Below are positions 1-11,640 of a stretch of 64,000 nucleotides of DNA, one piece after another. The stretch is from Anaeramoeba flamelloides (lineage: Eukaryota > Metamonada > Anaeramoebidae): positions 62,001-126,000 of the forward strand of contig JANTQA010000047.1 of NCBI GenBank assembly GCA_027625915.1, written 5' to 3'. Within the stretch, counting starts at the first letter, position 1. Each line of letters starts with the position of its first letter. The notes under the pieces are model-generated. The model had not been told where the DNA came from, ran no database searches, and was given only the letters and a program-made list of their open reading frames with translations. Both the position numbers and the translations under genes were made by a program.

Positions 1-343
1 AAAAAAAATAATAATAAAAGTCTATTTAATTTCATTTATTAATATTAGAAAATATTTTCTACGTCTAACTTCATTAAATCCTAAAAAGTAATGCTGAACT
101 CTAATTTTTAAGAAGAAAAAAAATATCTTATAGTAAAAAAAATATAATTACCTTAAAAACATTTAAAAAAAAATTAAAAAACTTTCTGGTTCTAAATAAT
201 TGGTATTAAACTGTTTAAAAGTAATTTAAAAAAAGGTTAAAAAGAAATTTAAAGGATCTTTTAAAAGGTCTTTTAAGAAAAAATTTTAGAAGGCTTAAAG
301 CATTTTTAAAGGGTTAATCTTCACAAGTCGAATGGAATAGCTG

Positions 344-622
344 TAGATGAATAAGTCTTACAATCATGAAAAATAAAAAAAAACTAATAGCCTAATCTAC
401 ATAAACTTTGTCAATATAATATAGTGCTGATTTTAAATAATGTAACATGATTTAATCGATCATTAATACCTATTCAAAAACTGATTTGAATATTCAATAT
501 ATCAATGAAAATATGTGAGAATATTTAAAATCAGCACTATATTATATTGACAAAGTTTATGTAGATTAGGCTATTTTTTTTTTTTTTTTTTTCATTATTG
601 TAAGACTTATTCGTCTAATGAT
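344..622. mobile_element. Inverted-repeat (MITE-like) element, about 280 bp
   Basis: Arms of about 95-100 bp face each other (about 344-439 and 523-622). Both carry CAGCACTATATTATATTG or its complement, the text around CTAATCTACATAAAC, and an outer block GAATAAGTCTTACAAT. The right arm has an expanded T run between the two blocks. The loop is about 80 bp. No protein is encoded, so this is a non-autonomous foldback or MITE. Exact ends and any target duplication are unclear. Confidence 0.75.
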
Positions 623-770
623 CTTTTTAAAAAAAAATTTTATTAATATTTACAATTTACAAAAACGAAGACAAATTTTTTTTTTTGATTTACTTCAATT
701 TTTTTGAATTACCCAATTTTTTGAATTACCCATTTTTTGAATTAGTCAATTTTTTTTTCATATGGTAAGA

Positions 771-810
771 GAATCACAGAAATCACAGAAATCACAGAAA
801 TCACAAAAAC
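771..810. repeat. 9-bp tandem repeat (AATCACAGA)n
   Basis: About four copies of the 9-mer AATCACAGA. The same 9-mer, in either orientation, recurs in the tandem array downstream, where it is partly read as Ile-Thr-Glu. Just before it, about 698-750, is a short tandem repeat of the type TTTTTTGAATTACCCA. Confidence 0.85.
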
Positions 811-1347
811 CTCAAAAAAACGTTAAATTTTCATTTTTTGAACTTTTAATCAATTAATAACTCGAAAACCACAGATATTAAAAATATCCTTTTTTTATCA
901 GAAATAATGTAAATTCTGATTTTCAATTTGAAAAAGTTAAAAATTGAGATTTGGTTTTGAAAAAATTAAAAATATTTCCAATAATAAAACCAATACCAAA
1001 TAAGTTTTTTTTTTGATAAAGTTGTGTTTTTTTTTCACGAACGTGAGCCAATTTATTTCAAGGACTCACAAAAGTGTGAAGGAAAATTTGCAAGTTAGTG
1101 AACATTTTACAAATTATTACTAATCATTTCAAAACAATGAAAAAAAAAATTTTTTAGTTCAGTTTCCAGTTTGTATCTTTCCAATTATTCTTCAAGCTTT
1201 CAGAGTAATTTCAGTTTATTTTTGAAGAATATACCACCATTCAACCAATATTTGATAGTTTCCTAATATTTGAACAAAAAAATATACATTCCTTATTCTT
1301 ATTTATTCAATGGTGAGTGAAAAACAGAGAGTTAAAAATAGAAAATG

Positions 1348-2214
1348 GCCATTGTGAAAAAAATTTGGGTCATTAAAAAAAATTGGGTCAGTCAAAAATT
1401 TGTTTTCGTTTTTTAAATAGTAAATATTGGCAAAATGGTTTTTGATCAAAGTAAAATTTTATGAACAAATCTTACATTTAAGAAAAATCAAAGTCATTAT
1501 CAATAATAATTTTCAAAGGTAAAATTAAATTGTTGCATTTTAACCTTTTGGAATTACTGTGGAACTCTAAAAAACAAAAATTTATTTTTTAATTGTAAAC
1601 TTTACTAAAAATAAGAGAAATATTTAATAGGAAATATTAAAATCTATTAATTCAATAAGATATTTATCATTGTTAATGAACGCAAATTTATCACGGTTAA
1701 TCTTAAATAACCTTTTAAATCAAATTGAATAATAAAATCTTCCAAAAAAGCTGTTTATTCAAAAGAGAGATGTTTTCCACTAATGTTTACAATCAAAACT
1801 TCAAAATACCGAAATATCAAGATTCCAGAAACCATTTAAATTCTTAAAATCCCGTTAAACAAACCTTAATTTAAAATGGTTATTAATTTTTGGTCTTCCC
1901 AAACAATGATTAACTTGATCTTGGAATGTAATCTAATAAAAAAAATCGACATTTTTAGTAAAGTTTACAATTAAAAATAAATTTTTGTTTTTTAGAGTTC
2001 CACAGTAATTCTAAAAGGTTAAAATGCAACAATTTAATTTTACCTTTGAAAATTATTATTGATAGTGACTTTGGTTTTTCTTAAATGTAAGATTTGTTCA
2101 TAAAATTTTACTTTGATCAAAAATCATTTTGCCAATATTTACTATTTAAAAAACGAAAACAAATTTTTGACTGACCCAATTTTTTTTAATGACCCAAATT
2201 TTTTACACAATGGT
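1348..2214. mobile_element. DNA transposon remnant with about 260-bp terminal inverted repeats
   Basis: The left arm, about 1348-1612, begins CCATTGTGAAAAAAATTTGG. The right arm, about 1951-2214, is its close reverse complement and ends in CACAATGG. Landmarks seen in both orientations are the GGAACTCTAAAAAACAAAAA block, the GCATTTTAACC block and the GTTTTCGTTTTTTAAATAGT block. The 340-bp centre has no open frame of note. The ends resemble the element at 48194-48425, so both probably belong to one family. No transposase was found, so the superfamily is unassigned. Confidence 0.85.
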
Positions 2215-2401
2215 GAACAAAAATTTTGTTTCGTGGTATTGTTTAAAAAATTTATTGAAAAAAAAAAAAACACTTTCATAATGAAGACATTGTTTTTGCA
2301 CATGTGGGGAAAAGTTAAAAAAGATTTTTGTATATCTTATTTGTTCTTTATTATTAAAAAGTACATTCTTTTTTTTTTTGTTGTTTTGGAAAGAAAAAGA
2401 T

Positions 2402-2770
2402 CTAGATTTTTGAGGTTGAGATGATATGAAAATTGAAAAAGAAAGAAATAAAAAAACTTGAAAAAAAAAAAAAAAGATAGAGAGAGAGTCTGAAAGTGTT
2501 ACTTTTTTTGAGTTTATTTCTAACATGTGTTTGAAATATTGGAAAGCTATGGATTTGATTATTACACTCTTCACACAAAAATAAACAGTTTAAACAAAAA
2601 AAAGATGCTACTTTTGTTTTACAATTTGAACATTTTTTTTGAGTGGAGTTAACTTGCTGTTGCTGTTGCTGTTGTTTCAGTCCTTGATCTGTTGTAGGTG
2701 ATTGTTTTGATCTTCTCTTAGTTTCCATTTTGATCGATTCTGTTGTATGTTTTTTGAAATTTTCAACCAA
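2402..2770 (-). pseudogene. B-box zinc-finger protein, N-terminal exon (truncated)
   Basis: The frame opens with a basic, Gln-rich leader (a run of seven Gln near residue 35). It then shows a B-box-type zinc-binding pattern: CSNC, FFCLNC, LCEEC, then HSF and THV. B-boxes bind two zincs and normally precede a coiled coil in TRIM-like proteins. The coding character stops about 25 residues after the last His and is replaced by Phe/Ser low complexity. A GT at the AAAAAAAGTAACA step near position 2505 could be an intron donor, but no downstream exon appears before the transposon at 1348-2214. The call is either an N-terminal exon of a real gene or a fragment cut off by insertion. Confidence 0.5.
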
Positions 2771-3474
2771 AAATTATTTATTTCAATTTTTAAGGATTTT
2801 ATGACATATGGAGAAATAAAAAAAAATGAAAATAATGATAAAAATAAAACCAAAGAGACTACAAAATTATGTAGTGTCTTTGACAAAGGTTTCACCCTTT
2901 TCAAGACTTTCAAGTTCATGAAAGTTTTGGAAATTAAAGTTACAAGAATTTAAATCCAAATTACAGAAATTAAAGACATAAAAGAAATCATAGAAATCAC
3001 AGAAACAGAATATTAAAAATATTGTTTCTTGTTTTGACAAGTTTGGTTACACTTCTAAGATTACAAAAATAAATAGATGTCTAATTAGAAATAACTTTTT
3101 GGAAATCTTGGGAATTATTCTGTGTTGTTTTGATCTTTTCTTTATTTTGGTAGAATAGTAGTATAAACTCAGAAACACAACCTCCAACAATTATACCAAA
3201 AGGTAAAATATTTGTTTTAATTCCACTGATATTTTAATAATTTTGTTTCATCTTACTCATAATTTGTAAAACAACAAAGGTTGATGAGTTTCTGTGATTT
3301 ACGTGATTTCTGTGATTAATGTGATGAATGTGGTTAATATTTTTGTGACTTCTGTGATGATTTGAAATTATCAGTTTCTTTTTAATCATTTTTTAGATTT
3401 TTATTATTCGTTTCTGTGATTTTTAAATAAGAAATTCTTTTTATTTTTTGAAAAAAATTAAATTTTAATAGTAA

Positions 3475-4194
3475 ATGGATCGAAAACAGGATCGAAAAAT
3501 GGAATCACACGAATCACAGAAATCACAGAAATCACAAAAAAATGAAAGAAATGAAAAAGGAAATGAAACGAAATGAAAGTCAAAAAAACAAAACTTGAAA
3601 AGGAACGAGATGATCTGATCCAGGTACGTAATAAAATGCAAGCAAAAAGTGAGAAAATGCAAGAGAAACGTGAGGAAATGCAAGAGGAAGGTAAGGAAAT
3701 GAAAAAAGAACTTGGTGTACTTTATGAGGAATTGGATAATTTAGAAGCCAAAATAGAGGAAATGGAAGAAAACGAAAAGTTAACAGAAAAAGAAACATTG
3801 GTACTGAAAAAAATGAAAAGCAATTTCAAGAGATTGAAAAGGAAAATTAAAAGAAAATCAAAAGAAAATCAAACCAAATTAAAGAACAAGAACAGGAGAA
3901 AAAAGAACAAGACCAACGGATCAAAGAGCAAAATGAACAGATAGACAAACAAGACCAAAGGATTGACAAGCAAAACGTACAAATTAAAGAGCAAAACCTT
4001 GAAATCGGTAAGCAAAATGAACTTATCAAAGAGCAAAACCAACAGATAGAAAAACAAGACCAAAGGAGAGACAAACAAAACGTACTGATCAAAGAGCAAA
4101 ACTAACGGATTGATAAACAAAAGATGGCTGGATTAACACAAAATTTCAAAAATATTGGGCTCAAGTGAAGAAGAAACAGAAATCACAGAAGCAG
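3475..4194 (+). pseudogene. Coiled-coil protein with heptad repeats, copy A (broken)
   Basis: A start at 3475 gives a short basic, Ser/Gln-rich peptide that runs into a stop. A second frame (3573-3944) is a long charged helix (KLEKERDDLIQ..., KMQEKREEMQEE...). A third frame from about 3880 continues as perfect seven-residue repeats of the type DQRIDKQNVQIKEQN, ending at a stop near 4104. These frames join only through single-base shifts, so the copy is broken. After the stop comes text conserved in all copies (GATGGCTGGATTAACACAAA), then an Ile-Thr-Glu block and GCAG|GTAAAT, a plausible donor at 4194/4195. The original product would be a long rod-like coiled coil of unknown role. Confidence 0.6.
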
Positions 4195-4339
4195 GTAAAT
4201 AAAAAAAAAGACATATATTTCTTTTTCTTTTTCATTTATTTGCCATTGGATTTATCATTCTTTCTTTCAAATTTTAAAAAAAAATAAAAATAAAAAGAAA
4301 AAGGAAGATAAAAGTCTGATAAAAAGTTAAAGTCTTTCT

Positions 4340-4620
4340 GTTATGTTCACCAAAAGTATCAACTTTCTCAACAACTCTAGCAAATTATTTTTCAAAAATT
4401 CTTTGGGTTAACAAATCTTGTATAATTGATAAAAAAATTGAAAAAAAAAACCTAATTTTCTCAAAAGTGAATGAGAATTTCAAGAACAAATTGAAAATCA
4501 ACAAAATTACAAAACAGATATTATATGAATAACTTTCTTCTCAAACAACAAAGCCTCTCCAAACAAGTAATTTCTAATTGAACATCTGGTTTATTCTCAC
4601 ATTCCGAAACAAAAAATCAT
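4340..4620 (+). pseudogene. Second conserved exon-like block of the coiled-coil unit, copy A (decayed)
   Basis: One frame reads LCSPKVSTFSTTLANYFSK, then loses the frame. A later stretch reads NENFKNKLKINKI. Both match the open 89-codon frame at 14749-15018 in unit C, so this is the broken counterpart of that block. The match to a protein pattern rather than just DNA suggests it was once coding. Confidence 0.4.
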
Positions 4621-4903
4621 TTGATTAAATGACTATTAATTTTCGAAACATTTCAAAGAAAAAGATGAAAAATTTTAAAGTGTTTTTTTATTCTTTTCAA
4701 GTGGTGTTGTGTATTTGATTTGAAGTGTAAAAATTGAAAAAAGCGAAGTGAATAGCAAGAATTGTAAAGAAGAAATTTGGTGGATGGTTTGTTAAAGGAG
4801 GTTGTTGTGAATGTTGTTTGAGAGAAAAAGGATAAAAGTAGGGTTTGAATTATGTGTGGATTGGTAATAAAGAAAAAAATATAAGTGTTATTTTGTTGTT
4901 TCA

Positions 4904-4945
4904 GGCCATCTAAAGATGGCCTATCATTTCAACTAAAGTAGAAAT
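4904..4945 (+). other. Twin-hairpin box, copy 1
   Basis: GGCCATCTAAAGATGGCC (4904-4921) folds into a 7-bp stem with a TAAA loop. Four bases later ATTTCAACTAAAGTAGAAAT (4926-4945) forms a second stem, again with a TAAA loop and one mismatch. It is preceded by TTGTTTCA. The box recurs at 5363-5404 and 10666-10707 while flanks diverge. The function is unknown. Confidence 0.85.
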
Positions 4946-5362
4946 AAGAAGAAGAAAATTAGAAAATTTGAAAAAAAAAAATTATAAAATAATAATGATC
5001 AAATAAGGAGGTTTTTTCAGATATATAATTATTTTTTCTTTTTGTGTATTTTTGATTTAAAATTAGAAAATTATTCGTGAGATATTGTTGACTTGAAAAA
5101 AATATTTATTTTAAATCTAAAACAAAAAAAAAAAAATTTAAAAATTTTTGAGTGTATGTTATTTAAGAATGTTTTTGATTAGTTGAAAAATTTTTGTTTT
5201 TAAGAACTATAAAATGTTGATTTGTTGTAGTTTTAAGAAGAAATTAAGAAAATTGGTTTGTGTTTGATTGGTATTGAAATATTTGGATGTGTTTAGAAGA
5301 ATGAGAATATTTATAGAAAAAAAAAAAAAAAATATGTGTTAGAAAAGTATTTTGTTATCACA

Positions 5363-5404
5363 GGCCATCTAAAGATGGCCTATCATTTCTACTAACGTAG
5401 AAAT
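5363..5404 (+). other. Twin-hairpin box, copy 2
   Basis: GGCCATCTAAAGATGGCC (5363-5380), a TATC spacer, then ATTTCTACTAACGTAGAAAT (5385-5404). The second stem is fully paired and its loop differs (TAAC) from copy 3 (TAAA). It lies 459 bp after copy 1, within a local duplication of the same flank. Confidence 0.85.
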
Positions 5405-8359
5405 GAGTTTGGTAAATTTTTATATTATAATATATATATATATATCCCTTAGAACCCAGTAAAACCTAAAAGTCTTCAATATATTTTTTTAGTTATAAAT
5501 TAAAATATTGACATTTGATGATATATAATTAATAAACAATTATCTAAGAATAATATATTTATTTTTTAAAATTATGTAGGAATCTCAAATTACAAAGTAC
5601 GTTTATGATTTTTTATTAACATTTAAATATTTTTTTAGATAAAAACATTAGTAAATGCAAAATGTCCCACTTAAAAAATCTTTAATAGATAATTTTTGAA
5701 AAACACTCTAGAGTATTAAAAATCAACATATTTTTTGAATTTAAACATGGTTAATATTACTGGAAAATAAATTTGGAACTTTCCACCCAGGAATGACCTA
5801 AAATGTTAATAATGAGATTATTTTAATTTGTTAATATTTTGTCCAGTATTACCTAAAAAAGGTTTGAAATTTTCATTACAATTTTAGTTTACAAAAAATT
5901 TTTGTCTCAAAAGTATTCTATTGTAAAAAAAATTTATTTTGCAAAAAGGTCAAAAAAATTTAAAGTCATTTTTCTGTGCAAAAAAATAATTTTTTTTTGG
6001 TATTGTTTTCAACATTGGTTCTTTTTTAAGTTTTGTTCCTATTAATTATTAGAATTATAATTCAATCCCAAAAAAAAATATTTTCAAATCAAAAACATTT
6101 TTATTCGATTGTATCTTTTCCAATTTTTTTAGGTAAAACCTTGGTGAAAAGGGATATATATATATACATTAAAAAAAAAAAAAATGATAAAATATTGTTA
6201 ATTTTGTTATTTTAGTTATTTATCTAATATATATATATTTGATTTGAAATTAGTTTATTATTCTTGAATTATTATTATTTTCTTTTAAAAAAATATTTAT
6301 TTTATATTTTTCTTTCTATATGTCCTTAATAAAATTAACACTATTTTTCTGATTAATATTTTTCGAATCTAAGTTTCATCCTTAATTCAATTAACCACTG
6401 GGATAAATTTTTTTAGAATAAAAACACTCTCAACTTTTGAATATCTAAAATATTTTTTGAAATTAGTGTGCACTTTTTTATTTTTTTTTGAAAAATTGAG
6501 TTTGAGAAAAGTTTGAAATCAAAGGATAAGTTAATATATTAAATTAGAATGCTTTTCCAGAGAGTTTATCCTTTTAGTTTAACTTTTTTTTTATTTTACC
6601 ATTTAAAACTAAAAAAACATTTGAAGACCAAATTAGTGCCTTTTGTGAAAAGAAAATTCCCCATAATTTAGAATTTATTTTTGTAATTGAGTTTAAACAA
6701 GATAGTGTATCTAAAAATATACATAATTTCAAGTTTGAATTCAATGATTTTGGCAAAAAATGTTTTCAAGAAAAAGCTAAATTGAACTTTATTTATTTTA
6801 TTTTATCATTTAGTTTTTTTAATTGTATTAATGGAAAGTATTTGATCAGTTTTCCATTTTTAGTGTTTTTTTGGTCGTAGGGACATATTTTATAATCCTC
6901 GTAAATAGAATAAAAAAAATATAAAAAATATTTAATTCTTAAAAATTTTTAATCAATTATTTGATTTTCTTTTTAGTTTTTTTTTGAGAGTGTATTTATG
7001 ATTTAAAACGAAAATTAAGTTGATTATTTTTGATTAATTTTTATATTTTTTGTTTTTTAATTTAGAGAATTAAGAATAACAGAGTATTGATAAAAATATG
7101 TTATTGTGTGATTTATTATAAACCACTTAACAAAATTATTATTTTTTTAAACATTAAATTAAATTCAATAACTAAATTTGTTTTTTTTTTTCGATCTTGG
7201 AGAAATTAAAAAAATTGATAAATTTACATTAATTATAAATACTTTAAGAAATGTTCAATATTTGAATTATCTCTTTTTTTTTGAGATTTATTGATTTCTT
7301 TGAAGAAAGGTTTTGTAAATTCTAAATTACAGGTAAATTGAATGATTTTTTTATTATTATTTTTTTCAGAAAATATGAATGAATATTTATTCAAAATTTT
7401 AGAATATAAGATTGTGTAATAAATTAAAAAAAAAAAAATATCAAAATTTGATTACTTTATTTTTTTAAAAATTATAAATTTATTATAATAAATTAATTTT
7501 CAGATTTTAAAAAATGAAATTTTAATTCTCTAAATTAATCTTATTATTTGAGTTTTATTTAATATACCAAATTTCATTTTAACAAAATTCCTTTAAACAA
7601 AAAATTGTTCAATTGAGAAAAAATATCAAATATTTATTAAATTAAATGAAGAGAAGTCTAAATCAACAAATTTTCAAGGGAGAATAAGATCATAAAACAA
7701 ACAATAAAGACTTGGTTAAAGAAACAATACTTTTCAATAAAGATGAAATTGAGATCATCAATTAAAAAATATTTGTAAAAAAAAATTCGCCTTTTAAAAT
7801 TTAGACAACACATATCAAATACTTGAAAAAGAAGCATTATTGAAGATGATTTAAGTAAATGTTGAATTTTTTTGGTTAATACTTCATAATATTTTGTATT
7901 ACCCAATAAAACATTGAAAGTAAACAATTTAATCTTTAACTTTTCTATTTTTTTTTCAAAACAATAACTTTTTAAAAATAATTTTTTTTTTTTTGCAACA
8001 CACTCTCTATATTCCAAAAAATACTTTGAAACTTTCCAAAAAAAAAAAGAATTAAAAAAATTAATGATACGTAAAATTATAAAAGTCAATAATTTGTCTT
8101 TCAATATATTTGTGAGGATAAAATATAAAAAGACTCCAAATAATTTCAAGATCTTATCAAAATCATCAACCAAATATCTCAGGATCTAAGAAGGATCTTA
8201 TTTGAATTAACCTAGAGGCTATTTTGGAGAATCAATTTTGAATCTAGTATTTAGGATCTCATCAATGTAATTCATCTTAGTATTGATACCTCAAAATATA
8301 AAAGAAACTTTTAAATAATTTTGATTCCCTTTCCTAACTTTTGTAAAAAAAGTTTTAGG

Positions 8360-8410
8360 GTTTCTGTGATTTCTGTGATTTCTGTGATTTCTGTGATTTC
8401 TGTGATTTGA
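8360..8410. repeat. 9-bp tandem repeat (TTTCTGTGA)n
   Basis: About five copies of TTTCTGTGA, the reverse complement of the AATCACAGA 9-mer. Counterparts lie at 13137-13185 (unit C) and 18345-18380 (unit D), always about 650-800 bp before the coiled-coil frame, where the 9-mer appears in the opposite orientation. Confidence 0.85.
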
Positions 8411-9026
8411 CAAAGAAATATGGCTTTAGTGTGTTTATACTTTGGTTAGACTGAATAACGATATAATTTAGAATAGCTCTTAAATTCTTGAATAACCTTT
8501 TCAGAAAGAAAGTATACTAAGGTCTAAAAATAATGTGAACCAAAAAACAAAGACAAGTTTTTGATGAAAGTGCTTTTTGGTTTGGTATGTTATTTGAATA
8601 AAACACAAAGGTAAGTTTTTGATTTACTTTTTTCTGTTGATCATATCAAATCAAGTTGTTAGAACAATGTGTATTTGCCTTTGGAATTATTTCCAAAATT
8701 TTGAAATATTTAATTTCTATTTTGTTGGTAAAAGCATCTGTATTCTCTCTCAATTTTAATTTATTTTAAGAATTCTGAAAATGGTTTGTTTCAATTTTTG
8801 TAATTCACACACCAAAAAAAACAAACAAAATGAGTTTCTGTGATTACTTTTTGGAGTATTCAAAAACATAAACTTGTTTTGTTTATTATTTTAACTTCAC
8901 TCTTCTTGTGGTTTCTTTGATTAAAGTGTTGATAAATTATCTGTAATTCATTTTTTAGATTTTTTATTATTATTTGTTTTTTCATTAATAAAATTCTTAT
9001 TCTTTTTTTAATTAAATTATTTAATT

Positions 9027-9920
9027 ATGAATTGAATCAAAGAAATCACAGAAATCACAGAAACCAAAGGAACCAAAGGAATCAAAGGAATCAAAGGAAT
9101 CAAAGGAATCAAAGGAACCAAAGGAACCAAAGGAACCAAAGGGATCAAAGAAATCAAAGAAATCAAAGGAACCAAAGACCAAGTTAAACTAGAAGAAGAA
9201 ATGAAAGAAATGAAAGAACATAAAGATGAAATGATCCTTTAACGCAAACAAATGGAACAAAGAAGAGCCAAGCTTGAAAAGAAAGGTAATGAATTGAATC
9301 AGGAACGTACTGAAATGAAAAGAAAGCTTAAAAGAAACGAATGTTCAACTGGAAAAAAAGAAAGGAAAAAGGAACTGAAAAGAACTGAAAGATCTTTCTG
9401 ACTTTTAAGAGGAATCTGATGATTTAGAAATGGAAATTGACGGATTACAGTTAAAAGAAAAATTAAGGAAAGAAGAAAAAGATGAAGATTATTTCAAAAA
9501 AAAGAAATTAGTTTTAAATAGATTGAAAAGGAAAATTGAAAGAAAAGAAAAAACAAATTGAACAAATAGACAAAAAAAAAGACCTCCAAATCAAATAACA
9601 AGACAACAAGATCAATAAACAAAATGAACTGATCAAAGAGAAAAACCAACAGAATCAGATAATCAAAATGAACTTGTTAAAGAGCAAAATAAACATGTAT
9701 CGATAAACAAGACCAACTGAACAAATAGACAAGCAATACCAACTGAGCAAAGAACAAAATAACAAGATCTCTAAACAAAATGAACAAATCGATAGAACAA
9801 AACTAAACGGAATTTTTAAACAAAAGATGACTGGATGAACAAAAAATTTCAAAAATATTATTCTCAATGAAGAATAAACAGAGCCAGAAATTACAGAAAT
9901 CACAGAAATCACAGAAACAG
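9027..9920 (+). pseudogene. Coiled-coil protein, copy B (broken)
   Basis: The ATG at 9027 is followed at once by TGA. The body begins with AATCACAGA 9-mers, then many AACCAAAGG / ATCAAAGG 9-mers (9063-9180). It continues into charged helix-coding text and IDKQ-type heptads (about 9540-9800), with several stops and shifts. The conserved tail (GATGACTGGATGAACAAA), an Ile-Thr-Glu block and CAG|GTAAAT at 9920/9921 close the exon. The copy is clearly non-functional as it stands. Confidence 0.6.
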
Positions 9921-10665
9921 GTAAATAAAAAAAAAAATACATTTCTTTTTAAGTAAATTTTTTCTTTTTCTTGTAACTGTAATTGTAATTGTAACAGTAA
10001 TTGGTTTAATCATTCTTTCTTTAAAAATTTTAAAAAAAAAAACAAATAAAAACAAAAAATCAAAACCAAAATGGAAAAAGTCAGAAAAATTTAAAAATTC
10101 GATCTGTGATGTTCACAAAAAGAATAAACTTTCTAAAACAGTCAAATTATTTTTCAAAATTTTTTGGATTTATAAATCTTAAAAAATATTCAAAAAATAA
10201 TAAAAAGAAACTTATTTGCTTAAAGTGGATGAAATTTCAAAGAACAAATTGAAAATCAAAAAAAATGTTAAAACAAAAATGAACAACTGTTTTCTCAAAC
10301 AACAAATTCTCTCCAAACAATTTTTGATAATTTAACTTCTGGTTGATTCTCGCATTTAAACGAAAACTCATTTGAAGAAACTACGAACAATTTTCAAAAC
10401 ATTTCAAAATTAAAATAAAAACGATGAAATTGATTGTTTTATGTTGTTCAAGTGGTGTTGTGAATTTGAGTTGAAGTGTAAAATTTGTAAAAGGTGTATT
10501 GAAGAGCAAGAATTCTAAAGAAGAAATATCATGGAAGGTTTGTAATTAGGAGGTTGTAGTGTTTGTTATAGAAAGTTGTTTGAATTTCGTTGAATATAAA
10601 TAAGTGGAAAGTCATTGGTTGGAAATTAAAAAAAAAAATCATAAAAGTTTGATTTTGTTGTTTCA

Positions 10666-10707
10666 GGCCATCTAAAGATGGCCTATCATTTCTACTAAAG
10701 TAGAAAT
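10666..10707 (+). other. Twin-hairpin box, copy 3
   Basis: GGCCATCTAAAGATGGCC (10666-10683) and ATTTCTACTAAAGTAGAAAT (10688-10707), both perfectly paired with TAAA loops, joined by TATC and preceded by TTGTTTCA. It lies about 750 bp downstream of the coiled-coil exon of unit B, the same relative place as copy 1 in unit A. Confidence 0.88.
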
Positions 10708-11399
10708 GAAAATAAAATTTCTGTAAAAAAAAAAAAATGAGAAAAAAATATGGTATTTTCAGATATCTAATTTTTTTTTCTAATTTTATATTTTTGATTA
10801 AAAATTAGTTTATTATTCTTAAAATATTGTTGTTTTCTTGAAAAAAATATTTATTTTATATGATCTATATAAAAATAAAAATAAAAAAACAACAAAATAA
10901 TTAATTCTAAAATTATTTGATCAATTACTTAATTTTCTTTTAGGTTTTATTAGAGTGTATTTGTGATTTAAACTAAAATCAAGTTGGATTTTTTTTTTAT
11001 ATAAATTTATTGTTTATTAATTAATTTTGAAAAGTTTTTTTGGAATTAATAATGACAGAGTATTGAGAAAAATATATTATTGTTTGATTTATTCTAAGTC
11101 ACTGAACAAAAAAAAAATTTTTTTTAACACAATTAAACAAGAAAAGTGTTTATTTCTAATTAGGAATTATCATAATTTATAAGTTTTGAGTAATTCAAAA
11201 ACTTATCAAAATGTTCAGTTAGAGAATTATATCTTTTTTTGAGATTATTGAATTCTTGAAGAAAGGTTATGTAAATTCTAAATTAGATATAAATTGATTT
11301 TTTTTTTTTTTAATAAATATGTTTTTATATTTATTCAAAATTTTAGAATTGAAGATAGGTAATATTTCAAAAAATTATGAAAAAAATCTTGAAGTTACA

Positions 11400-11640
11400 G
11401 GAATTTTTATAAAAACAAAATGTTCATACATAAAAAATCCAAAGGTACATAACACCACCTGAATATTAACTTAAAAATCCTTAATCATTCCGAGAGTAGA
11501 GTCAAAAAGTTTGAAATTTTCAATTTGAAAGGATTCAAAAAATATTTTCAAAAACAAATTTTATCCTTTTTATATATAGGAAAGGAAAGGAAAGGAAATG
11601 AAAGGAAAGGAAATGAAATGAAATGAAATGAAGGAGTAAA
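11400..11640. repeat. Diverged single copy of the 192-bp repeat, then (GGAAA)n microsatellite
   Basis: The segment around GAGAGTAGAGTCAAAAAGTTT (about 11400-11575) matches the tandem repeat at 15930-16490. It runs into a GGAAA/GAAAT pentanucleotide microsatellite at about 11580-11635. Confidence 0.7.

Larger units (their letters stand above)
2960..7440 (+). repeat. Tandem unit A of the coiled-coil array (5'-truncated)
   Basis: This is the first of four diverged copies of one unit. It carries the coiled-coil pseudogene (3475-4194), a CTGTGATTT/AATCACAGA region (2985-3440), the TTCACCAAAAGTATCAAC exon remnant (4343-4620) and two twin-hairpin boxes. The trailing AT-rich segment (6900-7430) matches 10870-11330 in unit B. 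The part equivalent to 7660-8340 of unit B is missing. Between 5440 and 6900 there is only AT-rich sequence with TA and TATATA runs, and I see no gene there. Confidence 0.65.

Noticed and set aside
2113-2424. 103-codon frame at the end of the 1348-2214 element
   Set aside because: It spans the transposon border and consists of Phe/Lys/Leu-rich text. It is not conserved in the other arm.
7658-8173. 171-codon open frame on the minus strand
   Set aside because: It is Phe/Leu/Lys low complexity, lies antisense in unit B and is not open in the matching parts of units C and D.
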